Position numbers and translations under genes: made by a program
Part shown: positions 34,584 to 45,543 of the stretch, one piece after another
Layout of the letters: each line of letters opens with the position of its first letter
Position numbering within the stretch: position 1 is the first letter of the stretch
Origin: an uncultured Eubacteriales bacterium
GTDB taxonomy: Bacteria > Bacillota > Clostridia > Christensenellales > UBA1242
DNA: 64,000 nucleotides
NCBI GenBank assembly: GCA_900551855.1
Contig: URXM01000001.1
Span: forward strand, 62,001 to 126,000
Direction: 5' to 3'
Notes under the pieces: generated by a model
Database searches by the model: none
Told to the model about the DNA's origin: nothing
The model's input: the letters and a program-made list of their open reading frames with translations, nothing else

Positions 34584-37151
34584 CTATATTTCTTCATCGT
34601 TTGATGAAGTTTCTGCTGAAGTTTCCAACTCTTCTGCATTTTCAATCTCTTCAACATCTTCTTCTGTTGAAACAGGAGTTTCAGGCTCTTCTTCTTTTTC
34701 AGCCAATGCAACGCTTGTGATCTTTGCACCATTTTTCAATTTCATAATCTTAACGCCTTGACTTACTCTTGAGAAGTGGCTTACATCTTCTGCAGGTGTT
34801 CTTATAATGACACCATTGTCAGTGATGATCAACAAATCGCAATCTTCGTCAATTTGTTTCAATGCTACAAGTTTTCCTGTCTTCTCGTTGAAGATGCCGG
34901 CTTTAACACCGCTTCCACCTCTTTGTTGAAGTCTAAATTCATCAATGCTTGTGCATTTTCCATAACCATATTCAGAAATGGTGATCACATTAGAGTTTTC
35001 ATGAACAATAGACATATCAACAACATAATCGTTTTCAGCGAGTTTAATGCTTCTTACACCTTGGCTGTCTCTGCCGACTGGGCGAACATCTGTTTCATTG
35101 AAGCGAATGCATTTGCCATCGTGAGAAGCCATCAAGATATCATCTTTGCCTGTTGTGACATCAACACCAATAAGTTCGTCGCCTTCAACAAGTTTAATGG
35201 CAATTTTGCCGACTTTTCTGATGTTTTCATATTCAGAAAGAGGAGTCTTTTTGATAAGACCATTTTTGGTTGCCATAAGGAGATAGCCTTTTGTGTCTTC
35301 CTTCATTGGGATAACAGCACTGACTTTTTCTCCAAGAGAAAGTTGAAGAAGGTTGATGATTGCTCTTCCTTTGGCCTGTCTTTGTGCTTCTGGAATTTCG
35401 TATGCTTTAGAGCAGTATACCTTTCCAAGATTTGTAAAATACAACAAGTCATCGTGAGTTGAGCATACAAACATTCTTTCAACAAAATCTTCATCTTTTG
35501 TTTTATGTGCTGTGATGCCTACTCCACCTCTGTGTTGAGCTTTATATTCATCAACAGACATACGCTTGATATAGCCCATATGTGTCATTGAGATAATAAC
35601 ATCTTCTTCTGCAATAAGGTCTTCAATATCAATTCCGCCCATATCCATGCTGATTTCAGTTTTACGAGCATCACCAAATTCTTGTTTAACCTTTTCAAGA
35701 TCATCTCTAACAATCTGCAATACTCTTGCAGGTTTTTCTAAAATATCTTTCAAATCAGTTATTGTAGCTTCCAAGGATGCAAGTTCTTCGTTTAACTTTT
35801 CAACTTCCAAACTTGTAAGTTTTGAAAGTTTCATTTCAAGAATAGCATTTGCTTGAATTTCATCAAGTTCAAACTTTGTAATGAGGTTTGTGGTTGCTTC
35901 TTGTTTGTCTTCAGATTGTTTAATCACTCTGATTACTTCATCAATATTTGCAAGAGCAATAACCAAACCTTTTACGATATGTTCTCTTTCTTCTGCCTTT
36001 TTAAGGTCAAATCTTGTCTTTCTTACAACAACTTCTTTTTGGTGCTCAAGATAATAGTAAAGCATTTCTTTAAGGTTTAATACCTTTGGAACGCCATTGA
36101 CAAGGGCAAGCATAATGATTCCGCTGCTTTGTTGAAGCATTGTGTGCTTAAAGAGCAAGTTTAAAACCACTTGTGCATTTGCATCTTTCTTTATGTCAAC
36201 AACAACTCTAAGTCCATCTCTGTCACTTTCATCTCTTAAATCGCTGATTCCATCAATTTTTTTATTTTTTACCATATCAGCAATTTGAGTGATAAAACGA
36301 GCTTTGTTTACTTGATAAGGAAGTTCTGTAATGATAATTCTTTGTTTTCCGGTAGAAGTTTCTTCAATTTCAGTTCTACCTCTTACCAAAATTCCACCGC
36401 GTCCAGTTTTGTAAGCGTGTTTAACGGCAGTTCTTCCCATAATAATTCCGCCTGTAGGATAATCAGGTGCAGGGATTATTTTGATAAGATCATCAATGTC
36501 GATGTCAGGATTGTCTATCATCGCTTGCAAACCATTGATAACTTCTGTAAGGTTGTGAGGTGGGATGTTTGTTGCCATACCGACAGCAATACCATCAGCA
36601 CCATTTACGAGCAAGTTAGGAAATCTTGCAGGAAGCACAGAAGGTTGCATCAAGGTGTCATCAAAGTTTGGATAGAAATCTACAGTTTCTTTGTCGATAT
36701 CTTGAAGCATTAATGAAGCAATCTTTGAAAGTCTTGCTTCGGTATAACGCTGTGCAGCAGGAGGGTCTCCATCCACAGAACCAAAGTTTCCGTGTCCATC
36801 AACAAGTGGATATCTGATAGAGAAATCTTGTGCCAATCTTACCAATGCATCATAGATAGAACTATCGCCGTGTGGGTGATATTTACCCATAACTTCACCG
36901 ACAATTCTTGCACTCTTTTTGTGAGGCTTGTCATAAAAGTTGTTCAATTCTCCCATACTGAAAAGGATTCTTCTGTGAACAGGTTTCAAACCATCTCTAA
37001 CATCAGGAATGGCTCTGGAAACGTTTACAGCCATGGCGTAAGCGACGAAAGATCTCTTCAACTCTCCAACGACTTCAATAGGTTGAATTCTTTCTTTTTC
37101 AAACAACTCTCTTAAATCTTTTTTCTTGTTTTCTTCTTCTTTCTTATTCAT
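34584..37151 (-). CDS. gyrA: DNA gyrase subunit A
   Basis: The DNA breakage-reunion subunit of gyrase, which introduces negative supercoils. The 855 aa contain [31 protein letters not shown], the winged-helix tower with catalytic Tyr in [11 protein letters not shown] (near residue 133), and a six-bladed C-terminal pinwheel. The GyrA box at the start of the pinwheel ([13 protein letters not shown], near residue 540) reads QHRGGVG rather than the usual QRRGGKG or QKRGGRG, and a second LQQRGGSG occurs in a later blade. The tail after residue 815 is acidic. It overlaps the MazG-like gene by eight bases and belongs to the gyrB operon. Topoisomerase IV A subunit is the alternative but the GyrA-type pinwheel favours gyrase. 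Confidence 0.93.
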   Translation of the reverse strand: MNKKEEENKKKDLRELFEKERIQPIEVVGELKRSFVAYAMAVNVSRAIPDVRDGLKPVHRRILFSMGELNNFYDKPHKKSARIVGEVMGKYHPHGDSSIYDALVRLAQDFSIRYPLVDGHGNFGSVDGDPPAAQRYTEARLSKIASLMLQDIDKETVDFYPNFDDTLMQPSVLPARFPNLLVNGADGIAVGMATNIPPHNLTEVINGLQAMIDNPDIDIDDLIKIIPAPDYPTGGIIMGRTAVKHAYKTGRGGILVRGRTEIEETSTGKQRIIITELPYQVNKARFITQIADMVKNKKIDGISDLRDESDRDGLRVVVDIKKDANAQVVLNLLFKHTMLQQSSGIIMLALVNGVPKVLNLKEMLYYYLEHQKEVVVRKTRFDLKKAEEREHIVKGLVIALANIDEVIRVIKQSEDKQEATTNLITKFELDEIQANAILEMKLSKLTSLEVEKLNEELASLEATITDLKDILEKPARVLQIVRDDLEKVKQEFGDARKTEISMDMGGIDIEDLIAEEDVIISMTHMGYIKRMSVDEYKAQHRGGVGITAHKTKDEDFVERMFVCSTHDDLLYFTNLGKVYCSKAYEIPEAQRQAKGRAIINLLQLSLGEKVSAVIPMKEDTKGYLLMATKNGLIKKTPLSEYENIRKVGKIAIKLVEGDELIGVDVTTGKDDILMASHDGKCIRFNETDVRPVGRDSQGVRSIKLAENDYVVDMSIVHENSNVITISEYGYGKCTSIDEFRLQQRGGSGVKAGIFNEKTGKLVALKQIDEDCDLLIITDNGVIIRTPAEDVSHFSRVSQGVKIMKLKNGAKITSVALAEKEEEPETPVSTEEDVEEIENAEELETSAETSSNDEEI

Positions 37152-37473
37152 TCTTATCCTCTACTTGTAGATTTATATTGTGTTTTCTTACTCTTTCTTG
37201 TCCACGGGCAAGTTTAAAATCTTCAACTTTTTCAACTTCGTCCATACAATCAAACATATAGATAAGTTCATCAACGCAAATTCTTACATCTGCAATTTCT
37301 TCAATAATATCGTCAATCAGTTTCTTTTCTTTTTCTTTTGAGCAATCATTGATTTTTCTTTTGTATTTGCAAATAGCTTTTGTAAGTTCGCTCATTTCTT
37401 CAATGGCAAAATTTAGTTGAGCATCTGCACCAAAAGTGTCAAGGAAGTCTTTGTAATAATGCAAATCTCTCAT
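37144..37473 (-). CDS. MazG-like nucleotide pyrophosphohydrolase inside the gyrase operon
   Basis: A 109-aa all-helical protein with the MazG/all-alpha NTP-PPase metal motifs: EExxE at residues 25-29 (AIEEMSEL) and EExxD at residues 58-62 (IIEEIADVR). Such enzymes release pyrophosphate from (d)NTPs and clean damaged nucleotides or lower particular pools. The substrate cannot be read from sequence. AGGAGT precedes ATG 37473. It starts nine bases after the gyrB stop, and its stop overlaps the gyrA start, so all three are co-translated from one mRNA. A nucleotide hydrolase between gyrB and gyrA is not the usual arrangement. Confidence 0.8.
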   Translation of the reverse strand: MRDLHYYKDFLDTFGADAQLNFAIEEMSELTKAICKYKRKINDCSKEKEKKLIDDIIEEIADVRICVDELIYMFDCMDEVEKVEDFKLARGQERVRKHNINLQVEDKNE

Positions 37474-37482
37474 TTCAGACTC

Positions 37483-39538
<2,056 letters not shown>

Positions 39539-39613
39539 TTTCTTTTGGTAATTTTTTCATCAAAAATCAAGATAATTCCAAGACCAAAAACAGGAATTTT
39601 GAAGAAATTGCTA

Positions 39614-39642
39614 TTGACAATCAATTAGAATGGTGGTATAAA
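39614..39642 (+). promoter_or_regulatory. Promoter of the Fic-like gene
   Basis: TTGACA (39614-39619), 17-base spacer, extended TGGTATAAA (TATAAA at 39637-39642). Confidence 0.75.
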
Positions 39643-39665
39643 AATATATAGCGAGAGGATAATTT

Positions 39666-40790
39666 ATGAAACCAATAATTGTAAAGAAAATTTTAAAGGG
39701 TGACGAACAACAAAGATTAGCATTCAACAGAAGATTTAGAAGAGTTACTGGGGATTTGTCATTGGCAGAACCTTGGACTTATTACAAAGACAAAGTTAGA
39801 GTGTTTATAAATGGTAAAGCAAAAGATGAACACGCTTTTTCAACATTTTACTGCTTTAAAGAAAGAGATTATACTGAATTAAACAAGCTTTTAAATGGAA
39901 TAAATGCAAAGATTATAAAACACAGAGGTGATTATAGAAGAGGTGAGAAGCTTGATAAAGTTGAAGAAATTATGCGTGGTGTTATATATGAAGTAAACAA
40001 AAATAAACAAAGCGATTGTTATCAAGCAAACATTCTTTACAAAAAACTTGTAAAAAAATATGTTAAAAATATTTTTGAGTATTATAAGGATAAACCATTT
40101 GATGCAGATGAATGTGCAAGAATGTGGTTTGATGCACATGGAGAGCTTGTAAAATATTCAGATCTTTCAAAATGTAGCAAACTGATAAAAAACAATTATT
40201 TAACATTTAATTCTGCTTTTCAATACATATTTGATTATGGCTATTTTAGTCGTTATACAAAACCTACACCAGATGAATATTCAAACTTCATTTTCAACAC
40301 TTATGCTTTGATTTCAAACAATAGATTTCCACATTACAGAAACATAAATGCACATGTACAAAATGACGGAAGTTGGGTTGCTGTTGATTCAAGTAAAATA
40401 AGAGAAAGTGTCGATATTTTGTTGGATTGGTTTGTAAATGACAAAGACAGCAACAAGTTGAATCCAATTGAAAAGGCCTGCATAATGCATTGCGAAATGG
40501 TTCGTATTCAAGCGTTCCCAGACGCAAATCATAGACTTGCTAGACTTATAGCAAATGAAATTTTGGTAGAATCAGATTTCCCATGTGTTGCAATTGATTT
40601 TGATATAAGAAAACATTATGAAGATGCAACAAACAAAGCAATTCAAGAACACGATATTGATGATTTGCTTGATATTTATTATGAGCAAGTTTATAGAAAT
40701 GCATTAAAGATTGACAAATGCCTTGATGAGCTTGACAAGAAAGAAACTGTTTCAGCTGAAAATAAAGACAAAGATGGAAAGCAACTTTAA
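39666..40790 (+). CDS. Fic/Doc-fold protein lacking the catalytic histidine
   Basis: The 374 aa end in a Fic-like domain (residues 230-350). The family signature HxFx(D/E)(G/A)N(G/K)R is seen as QAFPDANHR at residues 282-290 (MVRIQAFPDANHRLARL), after a typical NPIEKACIMHCEMVRI helix. The phosphate-anchor D-A-N-x-R resembles Doc more than classical Fic, but Gln282 replaces the catalytic His and His289 the second Gly/Lys. Residues 1-220 are Lys/Tyr/Asp-rich and unrecognised, with no membrane segment. GAGAGGA precedes ATG 39666. No antitoxin gene is adjacent. The protein is either inactive as an AMP transferase or uses altered chemistry, as a few divergent Fic-fold proteins do. Monocistronic. 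Confidence 0.68.
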   Translation: MKPIIVKKILKGDEQQRLAFNRRFRRVTGDLSLAEPWTYYKDKVRVFINGKAKDEHAFSTFYCFKERDYTELNKLLNGINAKIIKHRGDYRRGEKLDKVEEIMRGVIYEVNKNKQSDCYQANILYKKLVKKYVKNIFEYYKDKPFDADECARMWFDAHGELVKYSDLSKCSKLIKNNYLTFNSAFQYIFDYGYFSRYTKPTPDEYSNFIFNTYALISNNRFPHYRNINAHVQNDGSWVAVDSSKIRESVDILLDWFVNDKDSNKLNPIEKACIMHCEMVRIQAFPDANHRLARLIANEILVESDFPCVAIDFDIRKHYEDATNKAIQEHDIDDLLDIYYEQVYRNALKIDKCLDELDKKETVSAENKDKDGKQL

Positions 40791-40804
40791 AATAGTTGCT
40801 TTTT
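40779..40804 (+). terminator. Terminator of the Fic-like gene
   Basis: AAAGCAACT / AGTTGCTTTT with T tail, overlapping the last codons and stop. Confidence 0.75.
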
Positions 40805-40818
40805 ATTTTAATAAACAC

Positions 40819-40848
40819 TTGACTTTTTGTATATAAATATTATATACT
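40819..40848 (+). promoter_or_regulatory. Promoter of initiator tRNA-Met
   Basis: TTGACT (40819-40824), 18-base spacer, TATACT (40843-40848), 15 bases before the tRNA. Confidence 0.75.
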
Positions 40849-40863
40849 ATAAAAGTCAGTTGA

Positions 40864-40940
40864 CGCGAGGTAGAGCAGTTCGGAAGCTCGCCGGGCTCAT
40901 AACCCGGAGGTCGTAGGTTCAAATCCTACCCTCGCAACCA
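40864..40940 (+). tRNA. Initiator tRNA-fMet (anticodon CAT)
   Basis: C1-A72 mismatch at the end of the acceptor stem (CGCGAGG / CCTCGCA) and three G-C pairs in the anticodon stem (GGG / CCC) around CTCATAA mark this as the initiator. CCA encoded. Single-gene unit with its own promoter and terminator. Confidence 0.97.
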
Positions 40941-40945
40941 AATTA

Positions 40946-40985
40946 AAAATGCTATATGCAATCATCGCATATAGCATTTTTTGTT
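40946..40985 (+). terminator. Terminator of tRNA-fMet
   Basis: Stem AAAAATGCTATATGC (40946-40960) / GCATATAGCATTTTT (40968-40982) with T tail. Confidence 0.85.
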
Positions 40986-41053
40986 GTATTTTAAATATTC
41001 AAACAAAATTGATTATTTGGCTTTAAATGCCCAAAAAGACATAAAACAGTTTA

Positions 41054-41836
41054 TTATATTATAAAAGTGCAAATGAGGCAGAAAAACGCCACAAAAAAGG
41101 CTAAATGGTCAAAATTGCTCTTTACAAACATAGACAACATTGCATACACACAGAAAACGATTGCGCCAGCAGAGAACAATATATTGATCAAACTGAATGA
41201 GAACATCAATATTGTGACCACTTGACCAAGAACAAGGCCGATAGAAAGAAATGCTAAGAAGAAGCTTAAAAGGTCATAAGGATTGACTTTCTTTTTGATT
41301 ATTAAAAGCAAAAATGTTAAAACCAAAGCGAGAGCAACACCAATCAAGAAGCCAAGATATGTTTCCATACCTATATAAAGCCCAGCGAGTGCCAAGCTGG
41401 TGGCGGTCATAAAGTTTGCAACACTTTTTAAGATAAGACCATTACTGTTTAAGAAATAATGTTTTGAAACTTTATTCTTTGATTTTTTTCTTGATTTTGA
41501 ATCATTTTCTATCAAATCTGTTGTTTCAAGATTTTCAATATTTTCATTTACATTTAAAGCTTCTAAGTCTTGATTTACTTTTGTTGTTTTTGTTTTTAAA
41601 AATTCTGACAAATCAAAAAGTGAAATAAATTGAGGTATTACTGCCAAAATAATCAAAACAGCATAACCAGAAAAGTTGTTTTTATAATTTGCTGCGACCA
41701 TTCCTAGACAGACCAAAGCCACCAAGGACAATGTTTGCAACAAGAAAAACAATGTCTTATTCTTTTTTGAGAAGCAGACACCTAATGCCAACAAAGCAGT
41801 TGCAACAAACATACAAATGAGTGCAGCCAATAACAT
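41054..41836 (-). CDS. Multi-pass membrane protein of unknown function
   Basis: About 260 aa with seven to eight hydrophobic helices in two blocks: three N-terminal helices (residues 1-85), a charged Asn/Lys/Glu-rich cytoplasmic loop of about 60 residues, and four to five helices at the C-terminal end. No family recognised and no catalytic motif visible. I choose ATG 41836, which begins directly with a membrane helix and lies six bases after a perfect TATAAT with TTGGAC 18 bases upstream; a TTG at 41875 is in frame but would lie upstream of that promoter. The mRNA would be leaderless. It lies downstream of glnS but is separated by a terminator. Confidence 0.68.
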   Translation of the reverse strand: MLLAALICMFVATALLALGVCFSKKNKTLFFLLQTLSLVALVCLGMVAANYKNNFSGYAVLIILAVIPQFISLFDLSEFLKTKTTKVNQDLEALNVNENIENLETTDLIENDSKSRKKSKNKVSKHYFLNSNGLILKSVANFMTATSLALAGLYIGMETYLGFLIGVALALVLTFLLLIIKKKVNPYDLLSFFLAFLSIGLVLGQVVTILMFSFSLINILFSAGAIVFCVYAMLSMFVKSNFDHLAFFVAFFCLICTFII

Positions 41837-41842
41837 ATTTTT

Positions 41843-41872
41843 ATTATAAACAAAATTTTGTAAATTGTCCAA
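41843..41872 (-). promoter_or_regulatory. Promoter of the multi-pass membrane protein, leaderless type
   Basis: Minus strand TTGGAC (41867-41872), 18-base spacer, TATAAT (41843-41848), then six bases and ATG 41836. Confidence 0.68.
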
Positions 41873-41932
41873 CAAATAAGAGATATTGTTTCATATCAAA
41901 AGTGGATATAAATTTATCAGAGAAATCAGAAA

Positions 41933-41964
41933 TAAAAAAATCATAGTTTTCCTATGATTTTTTG
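41933..41964 (-). terminator. Terminator of glnS
   Basis: AAAAAATCATAG / CTATGATTTTTT hairpin with T run on the minus strand (also T-rich on the plus strand). Confidence 0.78.
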
Positions 41965-41989
41965 TTAAATATGAATTATTTTGAAATAA

Positions 41990-43690
41990 CTAATTTTGTT
42001 TTGGCGTTTTGAAACCATCTTTCAAAGAAATAGTATAGTTGAACACCATTCTTTCTGGGGTGGTATCTTTATCAACACAATAATAGCCTTTTCTCATAAA
42101 TTGGAATTTGTCTTCAACTTTTGCAGATTTCAAGAAGTTTTCTGCCAATGCAGTTGTTTCTGTCATTGAATTTGGTTCAAGAAGTTCACTGATTGGGACT
42201 CCGTCTGCAAGAGCTTTTGCAGGGCTCTTATATTCGCTCTTAACAAGATTTTTAAATTCTCTTATTGTCACTTCAAAACAGTTGTCAGCAGAAACAAAAT
42301 GAATTGTTCCTTTGCATTTAATCCCTGAATTGTCTTGTCCACTCTTTGTGCCAGGGATATATTCGCATTCAAGGTGATCAATTTCTCCATTTTTGTCATA
42401 AACAACATTGTTGCATTTTATGATGTAAGCACCTTTAAGACGAACAATTCCGCCTACAACAAGACGATTATATTTTGGTGGTGGATTCAAACTGAAATCT
42501 TCTTTTTCAATGTAGATTTCTTTGCTGAAGCGTGCTTTGTGTGTGCCAGCATTTTCATCGTTAGGATTGTTGTCGATTTCGATTTCTTCACTGCCATCAT
42601 AATTTGTTATAACAATTTTCAAAGGATCAAGAACAACCATTGCACGGGTTGCTATTTTGTTTAAGTCTTCACGAACATAATGTTCAAGAGCAGCGAAAGG
42701 AACGGTCACTTCAATTGTGCTTCCCCAACCAACTGATCTAACAAAATCTTTTACCGCTTTTGCTGTGTATCCTCTTCTTCTTATTCCAACAAGAGTTGGA
42801 AATCTTGGGTCATCCCAGCCAGTTACGGCGCCACTGTTTACAAGTTGTTTTAAATATCTTTTACCTGTCAAAATGTTCTCAATCACAAGACGGCTAAATT
42901 CTCTTTGTTTTGGAGCAAAAGGTTTTCCCCAGCCGTGATTTACAAACCATTCATAAACAATTCTGTGATCTTGGAAACCTTTGTCGCACAAACTGTAAGT
43001 TGTTCCTTCAAGACAGTCTTCCATTGGGTGAACAAAGTCATATTGTGGCCAAATGCACCATTTGTCTCCAACACGATAGTGATGTTGTCTTGCAATTTTA
43101 TACATTACAGGGTCTCTCATGTTGATGTTTGGGTGAGACATATCAATTTTTGCACGCAAAGTTTTGCTTCCGTCAGGATATTTTCCATCACGCATTTCTC
43201 TGAAGAGTTTCAAGTTTTCTTCTGGAGTTCTGTTTCTGTAAGGACTTTCTTTTCCTAGCTCTGTCAAAGTGCCTCTTGTTGCAGAAACTTCTTCTGCAGA
43301 AAGGTCGCAAACATACGCATCGCCATTTTTAATCATTTTTTCAGCAATTTTATAGATGTCGTCAAAATAAGATTCACTTGCATAAACAAGTTTTTCAGGT
43401 TTAAATCCAAGCCAGTCAAGGTCTGCCATATAGCTGTCGGCAAATTCCCCCTCTTCTTTTGTTGGGTTGGAGTCGTCCATTCTTAAATAAGTTTTTCCAC
43501 CAAACTTTTGAGCAGTTTCAAAGTTTATTGTCCATGCTTTAACATGCCCAATATACCAATAGCCACTTGGCTCTGGAGGACATCTTGTGACAACTTCTTT
43601 AGTTCTTCCGGCTTTTATATCTGCAATAATTTCTTCTTCGAGTTCGTTTTCAGGAACGATCTTGTCTATATCAATATCTTTCAAACTCAT
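41990..43690 (-). CDS. glnS: Glutaminyl-tRNA synthetase
   Basis: Charges tRNA-Gln directly. The 566 aa follow the GlnRS pattern: HIGH motif in CPPEPSGYWYIGHVKAW (near residue 40), LRMDDSNPTKEEGEF, a central WDDPRFPTLVGIRRRGYT block, the KMSKS position as LTGKRYL (degenerate but normal in position), and the two beta-barrel anticodon domains (YNRLVVGGIVRLKGAYIIK). It belongs to the GlnS/GltX2 lineage rather than bacterial GluRS. No YqeY-type C-terminal fusion is present. Two tRNA-Gln genes are in this window. AAGGAG precedes ATG 43690, with a good promoter at 43713-43742. Most Bacillota use the GatCAB route instead, so its presence is of note. Confidence 0.9.
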   Translation of the reverse strand: MSLKDIDIDKIVPENELEEEIIADIKAGRTKEVVTRCPPEPSGYWYIGHVKAWTINFETAQKFGGKTYLRMDDSNPTKEEGEFADSYMADLDWLGFKPEKLVYASESYFDDIYKIAEKMIKNGDAYVCDLSAEEVSATRGTLTELGKESPYRNRTPEENLKLFREMRDGKYPDGSKTLRAKIDMSHPNINMRDPVMYKIARQHHYRVGDKWCIWPQYDFVHPMEDCLEGTTYSLCDKGFQDHRIVYEWFVNHGWGKPFAPKQREFSRLVIENILTGKRYLKQLVNSGAVTGWDDPRFPTLVGIRRRGYTAKAVKDFVRSVGWGSTIEVTVPFAALEHYVREDLNKIATRAMVVLDPLKIVITNYDGSEEIEIDNNPNDENAGTHKARFSKEIYIEKEDFSLNPPPKYNRLVVGGIVRLKGAYIIKCNNVVYDKNGEIDHLECEYIPGTKSGQDNSGIKCKGTIHFVSADNCFEVTIREFKNLVKSEYKSPAKALADGVPISELLEPNSMTETTALAENFLKSAKVEDKFQFMRKGYYCVDKDTTPERMVFNYTISLKDGFKTPKQN

Positions 43691-43712
43691 AAAGTTTCTC
43701 CTTAATGCTCTT

Positions 43713-43742
43713 ATTTTACGCGTAAAATGGGGGAAAAGTCAA
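43713..43742 (-). promoter_or_regulatory. Promoter of glnS
   Basis: Minus strand TTGACT (43737-43742), 18-base spacer, TAAAAT (43713-43718). Confidence 0.7.
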
Positions 43743-43776
43743 GTAAATAAAGAGATTGCAAAATATTATTTGGCAA

Positions 43777-43801
43777 TAAAAAAACCGTTTATTTACGGTT
43801 T
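43777..43801 (-). terminator. Terminator of the mrnC-rlmB-sigH unit
   Basis: Minus-strand AAACCGTAAATAAACGGTTT hairpin followed by a T run, overlapping the sigH stop. Confidence 0.8.
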
Positions 43802-44397
43802 ATTTTCTCTCTTAATTTTGTTTTAATTCTGCTCAAACTGTTATCAATGCTTTTTTCTGATATTTTTAGCATTGCAGAGATTTCTTTATAAGAAAATCCT
43901 TTCAAATACAATTTCAAAACATTATATTCCATTTCTGAAAGTGTTGATTTGATGGTCTTTTTCAAGTTTATGTAATTTTCTTTGTCAATGACCTTTTCTG
44001 CGGGGGTAGATGAAAGGACCAATTCGATAGGCAAATAGTCTATACTGTCAGAAGATTTTCCATCTTGAAAACTTTGAAAAGAAACAGCAGAAGAAAGAGG
44101 TTTGTTTTTGTTTGTGTTAGCTTTTTTGATTGCTGATTGAATTTGATGCTTTATGCAGATTATGGCAAAGGTCTTGAAAGAAGTCTCCTTGTGTCCAGAA
44201 TAGCCTTTGATTGCTTTGTAAAGACCAATCATGCCTTCTTGGTTTAAGTCCTCCAAATCTCCGCCAACAATGAAATAACTACGGCTGATTTTGGTCACTA
44301 AATCTTTATAACGCGCAAAGATTTCGTTTTCAGCCTTATCATCTCCATTTTTGATTTTTTCTAAAAGTTCTTCATCTGTTAATTTTTTGATATCCAA
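43789..44397 (-). CDS. sigH: RNA polymerase sigma factor, SigH/Spo0H type
   Basis: A 202-aa alternative sigma factor with region 2 (YFIVGGDLEDLNQEGMIGLYKAIKGY, residues 41-66; FKTFAIICIKHQIQSAIKKA) and region 4 (LSEMEYNVLKLYLKGFSYKEISAMLKISEKSIDNSLSRIKTKLRE, ending the protein). The YF(I/L)xGGDxEDLxQEGMIGLYKAI block is characteristic of SigH, which controls transition-state and early sporulation genes in Bacillus and Clostridium and competence in others. Gene order mrnC-rlmB-sigH matches the conserved Firmicutes locus, with the yacP/rae1 gene missing. The start is TTG 44397 after AAAGGAAAA. Whether the organism sporulates cannot be judged here. Confidence 0.9.
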   Translation of the reverse strand: MDIKKLTDEELLEKIKNGDDKAENEIFARYKDLVTKISRSYFIVGGDLEDLNQEGMIGLYKAIKGYSGHKETSFKTFAIICIKHQIQSAIKKANTNKNKPLSSAVSFQSFQDGKSSDSIDYLPIELVLSSTPAEKVIDKENYINLKKTIKSTLSEMEYNVLKLYLKGFSYKEISAMLKISEKSIDNSLSRIKTKLREKINRK

Positions 44398-44410
44398 CAG
44401 TTTTTTCCTT

Positions 44411-45136
44411 TTAATTGTTTTCTCTTTGTCTTAAAACTTCATAAACGACAAGAGCTGTAGCAACACTTGCATTTAAAGAGTTTACGCTGCCTTTAAGAGG
44501 AAGGGTCACAATTCCATCACAATAAGTTCTGATTGACTGTTTAACGCCGTTTCCTTCACTTCCAATGACTAAGCCAATAGGTCCAGTCAAGTTTTGTTTG
44601 TAAATGTTTTCTCCACCAGTTTCAGAAACATAGATCCACAATCCTGCATCTTTTAATTGGTCAATGGCTTCTTTTAAGTTTGTCACTCTTGCAATTCTCA
44701 TATTTGAAATTGCACCAGCACTTGTTCTGACAACAGTTTCATTGACTTGGCAAGCTCTAACTTTTGGAATGATGATTCCATCAACACCAGCACATTCACA
44801 AGTTCTTATGATTGCTCCAAGGTTGTGAGGGTCTTCTATTCCGTCAAGCAAAACTACAAAAGGATCGTGATTTTTTTCTTTTGCATTGCTTAAAATGTCT
44901 TCAATTTCACAGTATTTAAAATCAACAGTTTCAGCAATATATCCTTGATGATGTCCTGTTTCGCTTAAACTGTCCATTGCTTTTTTAGGCAAAAATTCTA
45001 TTCTCAATTTGCTTTTTTTAGCAAGAGAAATAACATCATCTTTTCTTGTCATATAATTTTTGTCGATGATGATTTTGTTTATAGTGACATCATTTTTTAT
45101 TGCTTCAATGACTTGGTTTTTCCCTTCAATTTTCAT
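44411..45136 (-). CDS. rlmB: 23S rRNA (guanosine-2'-O-)-methyltransferase RlmB (TrmH/SpoU family)
   Basis: SPOUT methylase expected to modify G2251 of 23S rRNA. The 241 aa have the N-terminal substrate-binding domain (residues 1-75) and a SPOUT core with motif 1 LLDGIEDPHNLGAIIRTCECAG, motif 2 LVIGSEGNGV (near residue 192) and motif 3 LPLKGSVNSLNASVATALVVYE (near residue 213), forming the SAM knot. AGAGG precedes ATG 45136. It starts right after mrnC (one base between) and is followed by sigH. Confidence 0.93.
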   Translation of the reverse strand: MKIEGKNQVIEAIKNDVTINKIIIDKNYMTRKDDVISLAKKSKLRIEFLPKKAMDSLSETGHHQGYIAETVDFKYCEIEDILSNAKEKNHDPFVVLLDGIEDPHNLGAIIRTCECAGVDGIIIPKVRACQVNETVVRTSAGAISNMRIARVTNLKEAIDQLKDAGLWIYVSETGGENIYKQNLTGPIGLVIGSEGNGVKQSIRTYCDGIVTLPLKGSVNSLNASVATALVVYEVLRQRENN

Positions 45137-45137
45137 T

Positions 45138-45518
45138 TTAAACCTCTTTATCCTTTATTGAAAACATCAAGATTTCTTTCAATCTCTCTTGTCTGTTTTT
45201 CAAATATAAAAATCCTACAAGTGCTTCAAATGCGGTTGCTTTTTTATAAGTTTCTTCATCAAAATTTTTTGCACCGTGTTTGCTTTTGCAATTTCTTGCT
45301 TTGCGAACAACATCTTTTTCCTCGTCAGTAAGGTTGTCTCGCAAACTTTCCAAAGTCTCTTGTTGTTTTTTTGCGTTGCAATATTTTTTTGCGATGTTGT
45401 GATAATTGTTTATTTTGTTTAGATTGCCTTTCAAGACTTCTTCTCTGACAAAAGCAGTATGCACTGCATCTCCCATAAATGCCAAAGCAAGAGGGGATAA
45501 TTGATCAACTTTGTCCAT
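45138..45518 (-). CDS. mrnC: Mini-ribonuclease III
   Basis: Processes the ends of 23S rRNA precursor. The 126 aa correspond to the RNase III catalytic domain only, without a dsRNA-binding domain: LSPLALAFMGDAVHTAFVRE holds the catalytic Asp17, and the second acidic site lies in TAFEALVGFLYLKNR near residue 95. The position upstream of rlmB is the conserved one, and length is standard. AAAAGGAA precedes ATG 45518. Confidence 0.93.
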   Translation of the reverse strand: MDKVDQLSPLALAFMGDAVHTAFVREEVLKGNLNKINNYHNIAKKYCNAKKQQETLESLRDNLTDEEKDVVRKARNCKSKHGAKNFDEETYKKATAFEALVGFLYLKNRQERLKEILMFSIKDKEV

Positions 45519-45543
45519 AAAATTCCTTTTAAAATTTGAAAGA

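Noticed and set aside
34776..35462. 228-aa open frame antisense to gyrA
   Set aside because: Same reasons: a shadow of the conserved GyrA pinwheel with no independent signals.
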